Assembly (NCBI GenBank): GCA_009760855.2
Contig: WPIO01000041.1
Span: forward strand, 28,501-92,500
DNA length: 64,000 nucleotides
DNA from: Cristatella mucedo
Lineage: Eukaryota > Bryozoa > Phylactolaemata > Cristatellidae
Direction of reading: 5' to 3'
Position 1 is the stretch's first letter, and each line of letters starts with the position of its first letter. The notes beneath the pieces are model-generated. The model did no database searches. It saw only the letters and a list, made by a program, of their open reading frames with translations, and was not told the origin of the DNA. Shown in pieces: positions 35,955 to 63,564 of the stretch. Made by a program: the position numbers and the translations under genes.

Positions 35955-36165
35955 GATGCATGTAGCAATTTAAGTGCAAATCTCGTAACTTTTTCATTTC
36001 ACATCATTTGACTCTCCGGGGAAACGGATGTTCACACGGTTATTATTCAGCGACTTGTATTGCAGTAGAATAAAGTAGAATAAATTGTGTGCAATTTCAG
36101 ACAGTTCCCTTTTCTTTTTGTGCTATTGCTGCAATGCTGCTTCTTAAGCCGTGTCTAAAAAAAGC

Positions 36166-36315
36166 TTTGCTGATTTAACAGCCTTATTTGTATAGCGACA
36201 GAAGAATTTTTACGGCGATCGCCACGGCGATGGAGAATTGCCCACTACAGGACTCGAACCCATGACCTGGGTCGTGAAGAGCTAGCACCCTACCTCCTGG
36301 GCTAAGTAAGACCCG
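36166..36315 (-). mobile_element. SINE1 copy, decayed
   Basis: CTGATTTAACAGCC, TGTATAGCGACAGAAG and GGACTCGAACCCATGACC in reverse. The head is degraded. Confidence 0.7.
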
Positions 36316-37888
36316 GTACTATGGCCCATTATTGCTGGAGCGACTGTGACATTGCTGCAGCACGGCGAGCAAGTCGGTCGGCTATTTCTGCTTTTCTCTC
36401 TCGGGCATGGTGAGAGCCGCATGGTAACATTTTCCACTCCGGAAACGGTTCCGAATTTGTTGCCGGATCTTCTGGGATATTTGTACATCAAATTTTCTCT
36501 GCTGTACAAGACGGGCTGTAACCTAGTCGTAGTAAGACTGTGTATATAAGCAGTAATCTAGAACTTAGGTGCTCACCAGATGGGCATCGACTGCAGGTCT
36601 GTTGAAATGGGTTCGCTGTTATTACAAGTGCCTCAAATGTAGGAGCTGAGTAGTGTAGAAGTAAAGGGTACAGGTCATAGGGTATAGGTCCGCAAAGATC
36701 CACACGCCGGTGCCCATCTTTTTCGTCTCACACTTTCGACATCCTTAGAATCCGGTTTCACGTAGGTTTTAAGTGGATTCAACCAGTTTTACATTTACAT
36801 TTATCCAGCTCACAGCCGGAGGAGCCATTGCCTCTCTGCAAGAAACAAAATACGTCAAAGTTGAGTCTAGGGGGCCTAATCTTAATGTTCTTAACCTTAA
36901 CGATCAATCTGCGACTGAAACAGAGGCCAAAGCAGCAAACTTGCAGCGAAAGCGACCACCAGACAGGTCTCGGTCACATCCATTTCTTCATTCTGCTAAT
37001 ATGTGCCCGTTAGCAAAATCAGCCGTAGCAGGACAAGACCGAGCTATTGTGCATTTACCAATTGCACGTAGTGTGACGCAGCTTCCGAAATGATAAATCT
37101 GGACTATATACATATATATAAATGAATACCAGATGGCAGCCTGTGAAGTATTAACGAATAAACCGTGCTAAATGGTTGCATTATTCAGCAGAGCTCCGAC
37201 AGGCTTGCAACTGGCACAGCCGCACAGAAGCAACTTCGATACGCGCACTGAGAGACGCATGAGATGGCAATCACCCTGCAGGCAATCACTCTGCAGACTT
37301 CAGCAATAAATATCGTAGTCGCACGCACGTACGAGGTGCCAGTGATCACAAGCTTGCTGCTACTGCCACTACAGCAAATGCCTCACCCACAGCCTCGTCC
37401 CAGGCATGTCGGGTTGGCTGCTCTCGCGAAGCACACGAGAAGAAAGCCGGCTCACGGTGTGAACAGCAAAAAAAAATTAAAACGCTACATCAAGCCGGTT
37501 AGGAAAGGGTGCCTTCCACTGAGCTACCTCTCGAGAAGCACGATTCCAACCAAATCCGCACATCACGAAAAAGAGAAATCGCTACTCCAGGCCAAGCCAC
37601 AGCTAAAGTAGAATAAACGTGGGCTACCAGCAGACATTTGCAGTAATCGTCGTTCGGCTGCCATGAGGCAGCTGGGAAGAGCAGCAGCAATCATAGTGCT
37701 GGAGCCTTCTACTCAGCGGCATCGTTCGGGCAGGGGAGGGAGGTATGCACGGGCTTCGATGCCATGTGGAACACTGCTGCCGCCATCTCCATGGCGGTTT
37801 CTTCCGCTCGCTCGCATGTAGCAGCTGCTGCCGTAAGGTGAGGAGCCTGTTGAGAATGGGCTGGCTGCTCAACAGCTCGTACTGGCAG
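36316..37888. other. Intergenic sequence downstream of EHD
   Basis: Includes the undefined EHD 3' UTR on the right. No element or further gene recognised, and no AATAAA on the EHD strand noticed within ~600 bp of its stop. Confidence 0.35.
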
Positions 37889-53604
<15,716 letters not shown>

Positions 53605-53810
53605 ACTGGCTGTTAATGCACGACTGACCCACGCGCGCTGCCGCCGCAACAGTCCGACAGACGGACAGTCGGGTGGAGTAAAGGAAGGAAGCGGAAGTAG
53701 TGCGAAACTCCCCTTTGACGTCACCAATCGAGTCCGGTTTCCGGCAGCTATCCCCCGACCTGGCGCAAAGCGATCGGCTGACCTTGGATGCTGGGATGCG
53801 CAGTTGTAAA
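53605..53810 (-). promoter_or_regulatory. EHD promoter region with CRE, CCAAT and ETS-like sites
   Basis: Just upstream of the EHD start codon is a GC-rich stretch with a perfect palindromic CRE TGACGTCA (53716-53723). It abuts a CCAAT box (53724-53728 on the + strand), and an ETS-like CGGAAGT lies at 53692-53698. They are about 90-125 bp from the ATG, consistent with a TATA-less promoter. Activity is inferred from motifs only. Confidence 0.45.
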
Positions 53811-54104
53811 AGTTACCTAGTTTTTTCCGTATTTCCGAATACCTAAAATTGCATGCGTCTGGGATTATGTATTTAACTTATGCATACATTTCTGTATACT
53901 ATAGGACATATTGAAACGTTAACTGACTAAATGAGCTAAATTGTGACTACCGAGGCACCTTTCGCAGTTGCTGAGTTTGAATGTCTAGGAACCGGTTATG
54001 CAATGATCTATTATATATGTGACATAAAAAGGCTTAGTCATTTTATAGTGAGTCGATTGTGCTCTAGACTTCGACTTCTTAGACTTCTAGACTTCGAGCC
54101 AGGC

Positions 54105-54265
54105 AAGCTGTTGGCTACAGAATGCCTTACCGAAAGCCGCATTGGCTGCGAGTGGGCTATACAGAGCTCTCCTGCGTAACATCCACACAGTCTTTGTGGT
54201 TTTGTGGAGTTACAGACGTCACATTACATCGCATTACATACATTACGTCACATTACATCGCATTG
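54105..54265 (+). mobile_element. LINE-B 3' end only
   Basis: AAGCTGTTGGCTACAGAATG through CTTTGTGGTTTTGTGGAG and a long CATTACATCGCATTACATA tail. It lies ~500 bp upstream of the EHD start codon. Confidence 0.75.
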
Positions 54266-54289
54266 CATAAGTTGCGCGACCTCATGCCA

Positions 54290-54505
54290 AGGTGAGCTCA
54301 TCTCGAATCGCTCCAGTGACCGGTACCTGCAAACTGCTTTTCCAACACGACTTGTCAGTGGATGAGCACATTTCCTCCCATGTCTATTCGGCCTACTTTC
54401 TGCTAAGAAACATCGCCAATATCCGGGCCTGCTTACACAATGAGAGTAGAACAACTAGAAAAGTTCAAACGTGTGCGACATCTCGAACGACATCTCGTGT
54501 GAGAG
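54290..54505 (+). mobile_element. LINE-D-like RT C-terminal fragment
   Basis: Encodes LLFQHDLSVDEHISSHVYS and AYFLLRNIANIRACL, the region after the NDDKT box in CR1/L2-type RTs. It is joined directly to LINE-B at about 54505. Confidence 0.5.
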
Positions 54506-55085
54506 CCTTGATGGATGCCGGTTGATCAACGGATACAGAGCAAAGTTCTTGCGCTGACCCACAAGGCCCGCCACGGCTCGGCTGCTCCGTACCTAGCTGA
54601 ACTGCTGCACCAGTTTCAGCCTCTTCGTGGCCTCAGATCCTGAATGGACAATAAATTTGCTGTTCCATTCTTCCGCTTAAAGACCGTTGGTGACAGAAGT
54701 TTTAGCTGTGCAGGTCCTAGACTGTGGAACTGGCTTCCACGAATCTTACCCAACGACAAATACTCTCCTGCTGCCGACTATGGCTCATTCTTTTCGGCGT
54801 TCCTGAGCTGCTACTTCCATGCTACTCACTACATCGACTGCTCTCCTGACTCTGCTGTGCTTCCCATTTTCTCTTTGCTAATAATAATGCACTTGATAAA
54901 GTGCCCTCAGAGAACTCAATCTCTTTCTAGGCGCTTGTTGCGTGAGATGAAGTCTGTTGGCTACCGAATGCTTACCAAAAGCCGCTTAGGCTGCGAGTTC
55001 GCTATACAAAACTCTTCTGTGTAATACCCACATAGTCTTTGTGGCTTTGTGGAGTTACAGACGGAGATACATTACATTGCATTAC
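54505..55085 (+). mobile_element. LINE-B 3' fragment carrying a tail-only LINE-A insertion
   Basis: GGATGCCGGTTGATCAACGG through the C-terminus (FSCAGPRLWNWLPRIL) to 3' UTR and ACATTACATT tail. Interrupted at 54878-54934. Confidence 0.8.
54878..54934 (-). mobile_element. 57-bp LINE-A tail-only insertion
   Basis: Only (TAA)n, TGCACTTGATAAAGTG and the hairpin up to AGGCGC are present, in reverse. Deleting it and one TTG restores the LINE-B sequence CTCTTTGTTGCGTG, so this is a complete, extremely 5'-truncated retrotransposition event. Confidence 0.85.
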
Positions 55086-55310
55086 ATCTCGTCTAAATTA
55101 CTGCAATTCCCTTTATACAGAAGTCATGACCAGTCTCTCTATAAGTCTTAATCTTCTGAAGCTGATGCAAAACTCAGCATCCCGTCTGGTCGATCGGCAA
55201 CGACGCATGTGCCCCACATCCCACCGCATCTGTCTAGAGAACTTCACTGGCTCCCTATCGAGCAATAAATTGCCTCAAAGATCTCCTGTCTGGCTTACTG
55301 GTCGCTTCAC
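55086..55310 (+). mobile_element. LINE-D-like RT C-terminal fragment
   Basis: Encodes SRLNYCNSLY and LKLMQNSASRLVDRQRR, typical of CR1-type C-termini. 55311-56160 is unassigned apart from (ATT)n at 55945-55969. Confidence 0.5.
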
Positions 55311-56164
55311 CCTCTTTTGTAGGCTTCCTTTTTTTTAAACGGTCATAACCTTTCAAATGGCAAGTACGTATATGTGCAGCTAGTGGCACCTCAAGAAGCG
55401 TCGCAAGGCCTGACGTCAGAGATTGAACGCCTTTCTCCACTTGGGAGACGGTTCCTTTTGATTAATCTAAAACGAGGCTGCTTGAGCGAGGCGCCATAGG
55501 CTCGCAAGGTCGCTCACAGTCAGCTGCTGAAGGAGGGCGTGGGTTTTGTAAGGAGACCAAATTTCCAGAGTTCAATAGGTTCGCTTTTTTTTCGGGCAGG
55601 TTTCCAGACAGGCAGCTCTGCCGAGCAGCTCAGCTCGCCTTCATTCTGCTTCGCATCGCGCCGCTCGTCGCACTCATAGATAGATGAGCGGACATTTTTT
55701 TATCGGTTCGTAAAAGGCTTCAGAGCTTCAACTAAAGGCTTTCCGAAATTTTGAAATATCTAAGCGAAACCTTCAATGAACAGTTAAAATTACGCAAAGT
55801 CACAATAATAGGTCATTATAGCCTAAGGAGCTCAAGGAATTTTCTGAGCAGATTTTGAAGAAACGACACTCACCTTGAGTAACTCAGCTGCAAGTGGAAG
55901 CCACGCCCCAATCCAAGGCCAAAATATATGTGGCTACGTGCCTATTATTATTATTATTATTATTATTATCCGTCAGCCTACGGTGCATCTGCACAAGCCT
56001 GCACGACGGTTTCCCTTTGGCAGCGGTTGCTCATGAGCTACTTTCTCTGAGGCGGCAAGCAGGGGAAATAACTCACTCGTGGCGTGAGACTGTGCCCTGA
56101 ATTGTTGAACTCCGCCAGAGGACTCCCGTACTATCGCGCCGCTACTCAAGCGAACAGAAAGGCA

Positions 56165-56425
56165 ATGTAATGAATTTCCGCCTGCAACTCCGCAAAGCCA
56201 CAAAGACTTTGCGGGTGTCATACAGGAGAGTTTTCTATAGCAAACTCGCAAACCCTAAGTGGCTGTCGGTACGCCTGCGGTAGCCAACAGAATTTTCCTC
56301 GCGCTACTTGTAGAACGTGAGAAGAATAGCTGAGTCAAACGTCAGTTAACGAAGTGCGTAGCATGGAAGTTGTAGCTCAGGGTGGCTGGAAAGGATATTC
56401 GAGACAGCACTAGGAGTCAGTGGGC
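56165..56425 (-). mobile_element. LINE-B 3' fragment, decayed
   Basis: AATGTAATG tail, CGCCTGCAACTCCGCAAAG, then CAGGAGAGTTTTCTATAGC in reverse. 56426-57528 is unassigned. A tRNA-like GGTTCAACCCC at 57119-57129 may mark another SINE. Confidence 0.6.
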
Positions 56426-57528
56426 GGGTGGTGTGAGGGGTGGACAACGGAGGGAGTCACATGATTCCAAATCGTGGAGCGAGGCAACGAAGGCTTCCTA
56501 AAAGTGACCGACCGGACCGAAAAGTCGTTTCGCTGCCGTCAATGGCTGATCGGAAAGAAACGCCGTAGTACGGTGGCGGCGACATTCGTGACAAATTAGC
56601 CTAGCTTTGTCGTTTGCGAATTCTGCAAGCCCCTAATTGCAATGGCAGAAAGATTTCCACGCAGATAGCAACAGAAGTGTCGAGAGATTGAGAGATGTAA
56701 AAATGCACACAGGAAGTGATTTGGCCCTAGTATCGTCATTCAAATCTAAGCATGCCAATATTTTTAAATTTTCGGCAATATATTAATCCAGAATCTCAGC
56801 GTGCGTGTGTTTTAGGATAGACTTTCTTAGATGCTTACACGGTTCTCTAGAGTTCAAAGGCCCGGCTCTACTTTTGGCCAACCTATGCGATGGAGCGCGT
56901 GCCTCGAAACGCTCACAATACATTGCCATCGCCTTCCCGATTTCAGCTCTACTATATTGCCGCTTCGCCCACGCGAGGTGGCATGAAGTGCGGAAGCGAA
57001 AGAGCCTAGAAGAAGCCACGCCCACGCTGTACCAGCTCGATAGTTCCCCTTTGGGAGGATCGTCAGTCAAAATGGCGAACGACTGGGAGGTGTCCTTCCG
57101 TCTCGAGGGGGTGGTCGCTGGTTCAACCCCCAAGGCCTATTGGCTGAATCCGCAGCTTTGCAGCCAGTGTGCCGGGCGGTTTCACCTTGACCTGAAGTGC
57201 ATCAGGTCTCCTTTTGGGGCTGGAGACAATTTCTGATTGGCTGAGTATCGCGTGGACTTAAGGCCAATAGGCCTCTGCTAAGGCAACATCAGCAACGGCT
57301 GATCGGAGCGTGATCATGAAGAGAAGCCAATTGCTTGAAGATCTGCATGCATGATGGCTTGCTCCGCCAATGGTGTTAGCTTAGGACTACTATACATTTG
57401 ACCTGTTTGTCATTTAATATTAGTTCGTATTTGGTACGGTCCAAGTTCTGTTTGTCGGCGGCGTTATTATGTTATCGGCGGCTGAGTCAGAAGAAGACGG
57501 CCGTCGCTCCAGCTGGCTTCGAGCTCGG

Positions 57529-57842
57529 CTATCTCTTCGACGGCGGGATGAGATGGTCGGGCAGCTGACTCGGCAAGTCATGCCCTTCGACCTTGAGATT
57601 GATCAGATGATTGGCCAGCGCCCACTCGTCCTCGTCCAGCATGCCGTCCTGATCGACGTCGGACAGCTTCCAGATCTTGGCGAGCACCGTGTTGGGCAGC
57701 CGCGACTTGAGCAGCTCGCCCTTGGCGACAGCTCCTGACATTTTCGTGCCAGCTGGCGTCACCTTGTAAAAAGCCTCGCAGTATCTTTCCTTGTCTTTCT
57801 CGATCACCCATTCGTCGCTCGTGTAGCGACCGTAGTCAGCGC
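57529..57842 (-). CDS. Terminal EH-domain exon of a second, tandem EHD gene (partial)
   Basis: Acceptor CTTGCAG ends at 57843. The 314-nt open exon encodes GADYGRYTSDEWVIEKDK, LPNTVLAKIWKLSD, the loop DVDQDGMLDEDEW and PPSKR with TAG at 57529-57531. It equals exon 4 of the neighbouring EHD gene in length, phase and most residues (about 85% identity by hand count). It lies upstream of that gene's first exon, so it must belong to another gene on the same strand whose earlier exons lie beyond 64000 or are lost. No other EHD exon is visible in 57843-64000. An ATTAAA-type signal lies ~110 bp downstream (TTTAAT at 57413-57418 on the + strand). The intact frame and acceptor favour a functional exon over a pseudogene fragment. 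Confidence 0.88.
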
Positions 57843-58263
57843 CTGCAAGGAGCAGCGTTCGCGAAAAATGGCGGCTGAGCGACTATTGGCGGCCAACTGA
57901 CGCCGGTCTCTGCCGCGAGGTGGCAAATCGCATGCGGCCGTGGTCTCGCCATTTTTGTTCTTCAGGTCAGAATGTGTGGATTGAGTTCACATCAGTTCAC
58001 TCAAACGACTACAGAGGTGGTGCTGCCGTGCGTGGCCGACCACTAGTGATTTCGGCCTTGGGAGTTTCGGCACCCGGCCTCAGCACTGCTGTGCATGGCA
58101 CGACAGCAGCAGCTGCGATGCCTCGGCTGAAGAGCTGAATAAAAACTAAAACCAGTCCTTTTGGACTTGTCAGAGGCAGCTAGCGTACTGCATATATCGC
58201 GCCGAGTTTTAAAAACCGACGTTGGTTTCGGCCTCTGTTGGCGGCTTATGCTCGAAAAGATAA

Positions 58264-59195
58264 TATTAATAATAATGCACTTGATAAAAGCCCTCAGAGA
58301 ACTCAATCTCTCTCTAGGCGCATTACATTTGCTGCAAAAGGAAATGAAATTGAATGGTGAGTAAAATCATGCTTGATAAAAAAACATGAATAACATAGCT
58401 TGGGTGACATGCACAGGGTCAGCATGCAAATGTGGTTGGTGGCAGCATGCACGGTGTCAGCACGCATAAGCACATGAAGGACGAATCACAGGGACCCAGT
58501 AAATGCTGTCCTAAATAGGTGTGTTTTTAAGTTCTTTTTAAACGTGGTCAGGTCAGGGGATGTTCTGACGCAGGTCGGGAGGGAGTTCCAGGCTTTGGGA
58601 GCATACGAACTAATTGCACTAAGGATTTGAGGTTTGTATGAGGTATTTGTAGACTGCTGGATTCCGAAAAGCAGGTGGTACGATGCTTGGCCTGATGGGG
58701 GAGTATATCTGAGAGATAGGCTGGAGCCAAAGAATAAAGGGACCTAAAAGTGAGTGACAAAACCTTGAAGTTGATGCGTTGCTTGACTGGTAGCCAGTGC
58801 AGGTCGGCGAGAAGTGGTGTAATGTGGCAACTGCTCACGACAGACAAGCCTAGCTGCAGAGTTTTGCACCAGCTGCAATCGCCTGATTGCACATGCCGAT
58901 AGACCAGGAAACAGTGAGTTACAGAAGTCAAGACAGGCTGTCACGAATGCATGGACCAACTTGGACGTGGTATCCTTATCTAAACAAGCCCGACTTGTAG
59001 CAACGTTATGTAGCTGAAAGTAGGCAGATTTGACTGTGGAGCTGATATGGTCGTCCAAAGAGAGGTCGGTTGGGAACATGACACCTAGATTTCGAGCTGA
59101 TTCAACAGTAGATATGCTGGCAGAGCCAATTTTGAGAGTCAGCCTTTTCAATTTCTAAATCACACTGGGTTTGCCCATAACTAGTAAGTTGTCGC
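58264..59195 (-). mobile_element. LINE-A, 5'-truncated
   Basis: Tail AATATTAATAATAAT, hairpin, 3' UTR and RT C-terminus in reverse (LTLKIGSASISTVESARNL, VHAFVTACLDFCNSLFPG). Small internal deletions. Truncated near 59195. 59196-60067 is unassigned. Confidence 0.8.
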
Positions 59196-60067
59196 GGGAT
59201 TGAGCGTCGACATTTTTCTCCCCCATACCTTTGTTTTTCCGGCTCAATGCTATACTTTATTGAGTTATTATGTCTACTGTTTTACTACTACGTTCAATAC
59301 CAGGAAGACTTACGCTGCAAAACGACCAATTGACAATTTCCTGTGCGAACTACATTCAGGCTCGTACTGCCTGAATGCGAACGCATTACATTTCCGTTGC
59401 AATTGTAAGCCAAACTCAAAGCATTACGCAAGTGCTGTGACCCACGAGCAGAGATCACTGCTGCTAAAATGGCTAATGTCTAGCCAAGCGACATACGCAA
59501 TCTTCTGCAGAGTAGCAGGAAACACCTGGATGGCATAATATACAATGTGTATGTTCTTTAGAGGCGATTGCAAACTAAGAAGTAATTTTGAAAATGAAAA
59601 ACCGCCGAATGCCGTCTGCGGCGATAATGAGCGAAACCTAATTTCGCCTCAAGCGGGAAGTGATCACTCCCATGACGAGCCAGCATTAATCATCTCCTTA
59701 ACCGCTACAAGGTCAGCCTAGCGATCCTCGGTGCGATCTCGGAGGTCTTTCGATTCGATTTTCTTTTCGGAAAACGGGACGATCGGAGTGTCCGTTCCCA
59801 TGGCAACTTCCCCACTGGACTCTTCACCCTCCTCTCCTTGCTGTCCCTCACTGTCCAAATTCAAGCCTACCCCTACAGAGCTCATCTCAAAGTTCAATTT
59901 CCAGAACTAAGAACACTGCTAGCCTTCTAGACCCAACACGTAAAGTCTTCCATTTGAAAAGTCTCGATTAGCGGCTGCCGTCATAAGTAACACAACGAGC
60001 TTGTCCCTGCATCTTCTAAAAAGGCAGTTGCGAGAAAACTTAGTAAGAATAAAGCAATGCTAGACTT

Positions 60068-61346
60068 GGTTCAGGTCCTATCTCAGTGGGAGACTCCAGA
60101 GTATTGACGTGAATGGAAAAAGATCATCTGAAGTACCTCTGAAATATGGAGTACCTCAGGGCTCCGGAGCTCCGTGTCCGGTTCTTTCATAGTTTATACT
60201 CTCCCTCTTGCTGATGTGATTGCCAAGCACAATCCAGGCTTTTATTTCTATGCGGATGACACTCAGTTATACCTTTGCTTTGATCCCTCCCAGCCTTCGA
60301 GCACCTCAAACTCTCTCAACTCACTTGCTGCATGCATTGATGACATCTGCACATGGATGGCAGCAAATTTTCTAAAACTAAACGATGATAAAACTAACTT
60401 ACTAGTTATGGGCAAACCCAGTGTGATTCAGACATTGGAAAGGCTGACTCTCAAAATTGGCTCTGAAAGCATATCTCCTGTTGAATCAGCTCGAAATCTA
60501 GGCGTCATATTCCAAAGCGACCTCTCGTTAGACGACCATATCAGCTCCATAGTCAAATCCGCCTATTTACAGCTTTATAACATTGGTAAAATTCGGGCTT
60601 GTTTAGATAAGGATACCACGTCTAAGTTGGTCCATGCATTCGTGACATCCCGTCTCGACTTCTGCAACTCACTGCTTACTGGCCTACCAGCATGTGCGAT
60701 CAGGCGATTGCAGCTGGTGCAAAACTCTGCAGCTAGGCTTGTCTGTCGTGAGCGTGGCAGTTGCCACATTACTCCACTTCTCGCCGACCTGCACTGGCTA
60801 CCAGTCAAGCAACGGATTGACTTCAAGGTTTTGTCGCTCACTTTTAGGTCCCTTCATTCTTTGGCTCCAGCCTATCTCTCAGATATACTACCCCATCAGG
60901 CCAAGCATCGTACCACCTGCTTTTCGGAATCCAACAGCCTAAAATTAACTCGTACAAACCTCAAATCCTTTGGAAACCGTGCATTTAGTTCGTACGCTCC
61001 CAAAGCCTGGAACTCCCTCCCGACCTGCGTCTGAACATCCCCTGATTTGACCACATTTGAAAGGAACTTAAAAACACACCTATTTAGAACAGCATTTAGT
61101 GGGTCCCTGTGATTCGATCTTCATGTGCTTATGCGTACTGACACTGTGCATGCTGCCACTAACCACATTTGCATGCTGACCCCGTGCATGTCACCCCTAA
61201 CCATATTATTCATTTTGTTTGTTTTTCAAGCATGATTTTACTTACCATTCAACTGCATTTCCCTTTGCAGCAAATGTAAAGCACCTAGAAAGAGATTAAG
61301 TTCTCTGAGGGCACTTTATCAAGTGTATTATTATTATTATTATTAT
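60068..61346 (+). mobile_element. LINE-A, longest well-preserved 3' half
   Basis: From FRSYLSGRLQSIDVNG through FYADDTQLYLCFDPS, NFLKLNDDKTNLLVMGK and LGVIFQSDLSLDDHISS to FSSYAPKAWNSLPTCV, with 286 codons open. A stop (TGA at about 61032) where other copies have AGA truncates the last ~25 residues. Sequence around 60165-60190 between GVPQG and VYTLPL is damaged. The 3' UTR, hairpin CACCTAGAAAGAG...GGGCAC and (ATT)n tail are complete. Used here as the LINE-A reference with 49899. Confidence 0.88.
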
Positions 61347-61610
61347 GATTAGACCAGGAGATCTTAAGCCTGTTCCATACAGTCTTCACGCTGCCCTTTC
61401 GATCTAAGACACAAGAACGAGTATTGGCAAATCAGCATATGGCATCGTAAATCATCGTATATGGCCCTAGACCAATCAGTAATGAACATTCATTTGTGCA
61501 CACTTATAGTATTTATTCGACACGAACTTTGCAGCTGCTCATCGACTGAAGAAAAAGCTGCCCCTACCAGTTATTGCTGCTACAGTTCCTGCTGTGGCCC
61601 GATAAAAAAC

Positions 61611-61783
61611 ACGCTAGCTGATTTAACACTCTCATGTGTACAGCGACAGAGGAGCCTTTTCCGGCTATTACCACCCGCTTGCACCGGAATGATCGATCGC
61701 CTGCCGAAAGATTCGAATCCACGACCTCGGGACAGAGGTCGTGAAAAGCAACCGCCTTACCTAGTGAGCAATCGCGGCTAAAG
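61611..61783 (-). mobile_element. SINE1 copy
   Basis: AGCTGATTTAACACTC, TGTACAGCGACAGAGGAGCC, GATTCGAATCCACGACCTCG and GAGCAATCGCGGCT: reverse body, B box and head. Confidence 0.8.
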
Positions 61784-61899
61784 TGGTGCTCTCTCAGGTC
61801 GGTGCCCCCCTTGCCCCCTGCTCACCCATGGCTAGAGCCACTGGGTAGAGCCTCTCTGGTACTGCTGCCAGACCTCTCGGTAGCGTTTGATTGTCATTG

Positions 61900-62890
61900 A
61901 TAGATCGCAAAGTCCGTTTCGAGCACCGATCATCTCACCTGGACGGGCATCACTGTTCTTCGCTGCAATAGTTTAGATCCTGCTTTAACGGAAGATTTTC
62001 AGAGCGCCAAGTGTCAGCGGGCGACAGTCATCCGGAAACACCTTTAAAGTATAAGGTACTCAAGGGATCTGAGCTCGGTCCACTTCTTTTCGCAATTTAT
62101 TCTCTCCCTCTTGCAAAAACGATCTAGATTTTATTTGCCATTCAAATGCCAAACCTGTGCACGCGGAACTCTCTTAGCTCCGTTGCAAAGTTTATTATTG
62201 AAATTCGCTCTTGGAAGGTAGCAAACTTAAAAGGTAGCAAACTATCTTCACATTAGCTCGGCCAGTATCTGTGCCATGGCGGATGTACGCATGGCCCTTG
62301 CGATAAAGCACTTAGTTAATCCAAAACGCAGCATCTAGGCATGTCTGCTGTTGATGTAGCAATTGCCACACCACTTCTCACCGACCTGTAACTGGTTACC
62401 CATCAGGCAGCATATTGACTTCAAGGTTTCGTCACTAACTTTTCAGGTCTTCCCCCCCCCAGTCAGTCTCTTTCTCCAGCCTACCTCTCCGAACTACTTC
62501 CAAAATAGCCCAGGAAACGTAACGCCCGCTCTCCTGAGTCAAGTCATTCGGCTGTGCTCCGAACGTACCTCAGACTTTTTTTTTGAGGACCGCGCCTTTA
62601 GTTCGTAGGCTCTGAAGGCTGGAAATCACTCCTGACTTAACTTAATGCCACAGCTTGGGGACATTGAAAAAGAAGCGAGAAACCCACCCAGAATTCCTCA
62701 CTCGCTGCTCAGTCCGTACGAAAATCCCTTTCTGTGCTAGTCAGTGCTAACGCTGCGCCTTTTGCTTCTAGCCAATTTATTCTACTGTAGCCAATAAATA
62801 ATTTATTTCTTTCCGGCTTACGTGAATTGCCTACAAAAGTGTGTATATTTAGTTTTCCGTGGGCGATATAAAGAAAAATGCTTGATTACT
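61900..62890 (+). mobile_element. LINE-D, decayed RT to 3' end
   Basis: Follows LINE order with many frameshifts: a YLSG/ GSELGPLLFAIYSLPL-like stretch near 62060-62115, the FSPTCNWLPIRQHIDFKV segment at 62370-62430, and a 3' region ending near TGGGCGATATAAAG (62860). Confidence 0.55.
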
Positions 62891-62899
62891 AGGATCGTA

Positions 62900-63560
62900 G
62901 TTAAAAAGTAAGTACGCTGCAAAGAAGCAGCACTGAAGGACACGGAGATAATGAGACAGAGTTGGAATGAAAGAGCTGGCAACGCGAGGGGAATAGTGGA
63001 AACAATTTACCGACAGAGGTAACTGCAAAGCAAAAGCATCTGGTGCTGCAGCCAGCAGACCTCGGAAGGAAAGGACTTCAGGCTAGTTTATCATACTGAC
63101 GGGACGCGGGGCGTACGTAGTAGTAGCGTACGATGTAGCTGCTGTTGCTGCAGCAATCTAGCTCGGTGGGTAGGACGAAGCCGAGGTCGAACTTAGGTTC
63201 GGCGAGCGCGAGGACTTTGGCTCGTAGCCATTACTCAGATAGGAAGTGGCGCAGGGCAGGACCGCGGGTAGAAATATTCTTTTTGGGTATCCAAGCCTTT
63301 GTCAGGCCTGACTAGAAGAAGCGTAAGAAAGCGGACACAAATTATACGGATTATATGATATTATATATAATATATATGATATATATATATATATATGATA
63401 TACATATATAATTATATGATACGACAAATTCAGTAAAAAAATACGACACCTTCTCAAGGAAAACTTACAGGTCAGTGCAACTTTGTCTCGCTCCCATTTT
63501 TGCCTTGAATTGCTAGTTGCATGCTGTGCATTTCCCGAATCATGCAAGCTTAATTGGGAA
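62900..63560. other. Unassigned sequence with TA-rich run
   Basis: ATATATAATATATATGATA-type sequence at 63355-63420 and a GC-rich stretch 63100-63240. No element or exon recognised with confidence. Confidence 0.35.
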
Positions 63561-63564
63561 CGGT

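Noticed and set aside
57041-57240. Possible SINE around GGTTCAACCCC
   Set aside because: Only a B-box-like motif. No second copy in the window and no clear A box.
63105-63245. GC-rich - strand open stretch encoding FDLGFVLPTELDCC and SYIVRYYYVRP
   Set aside because: Looks exon-like, but I could not match it to a family or find convincing splice sites. It may deserve a search.
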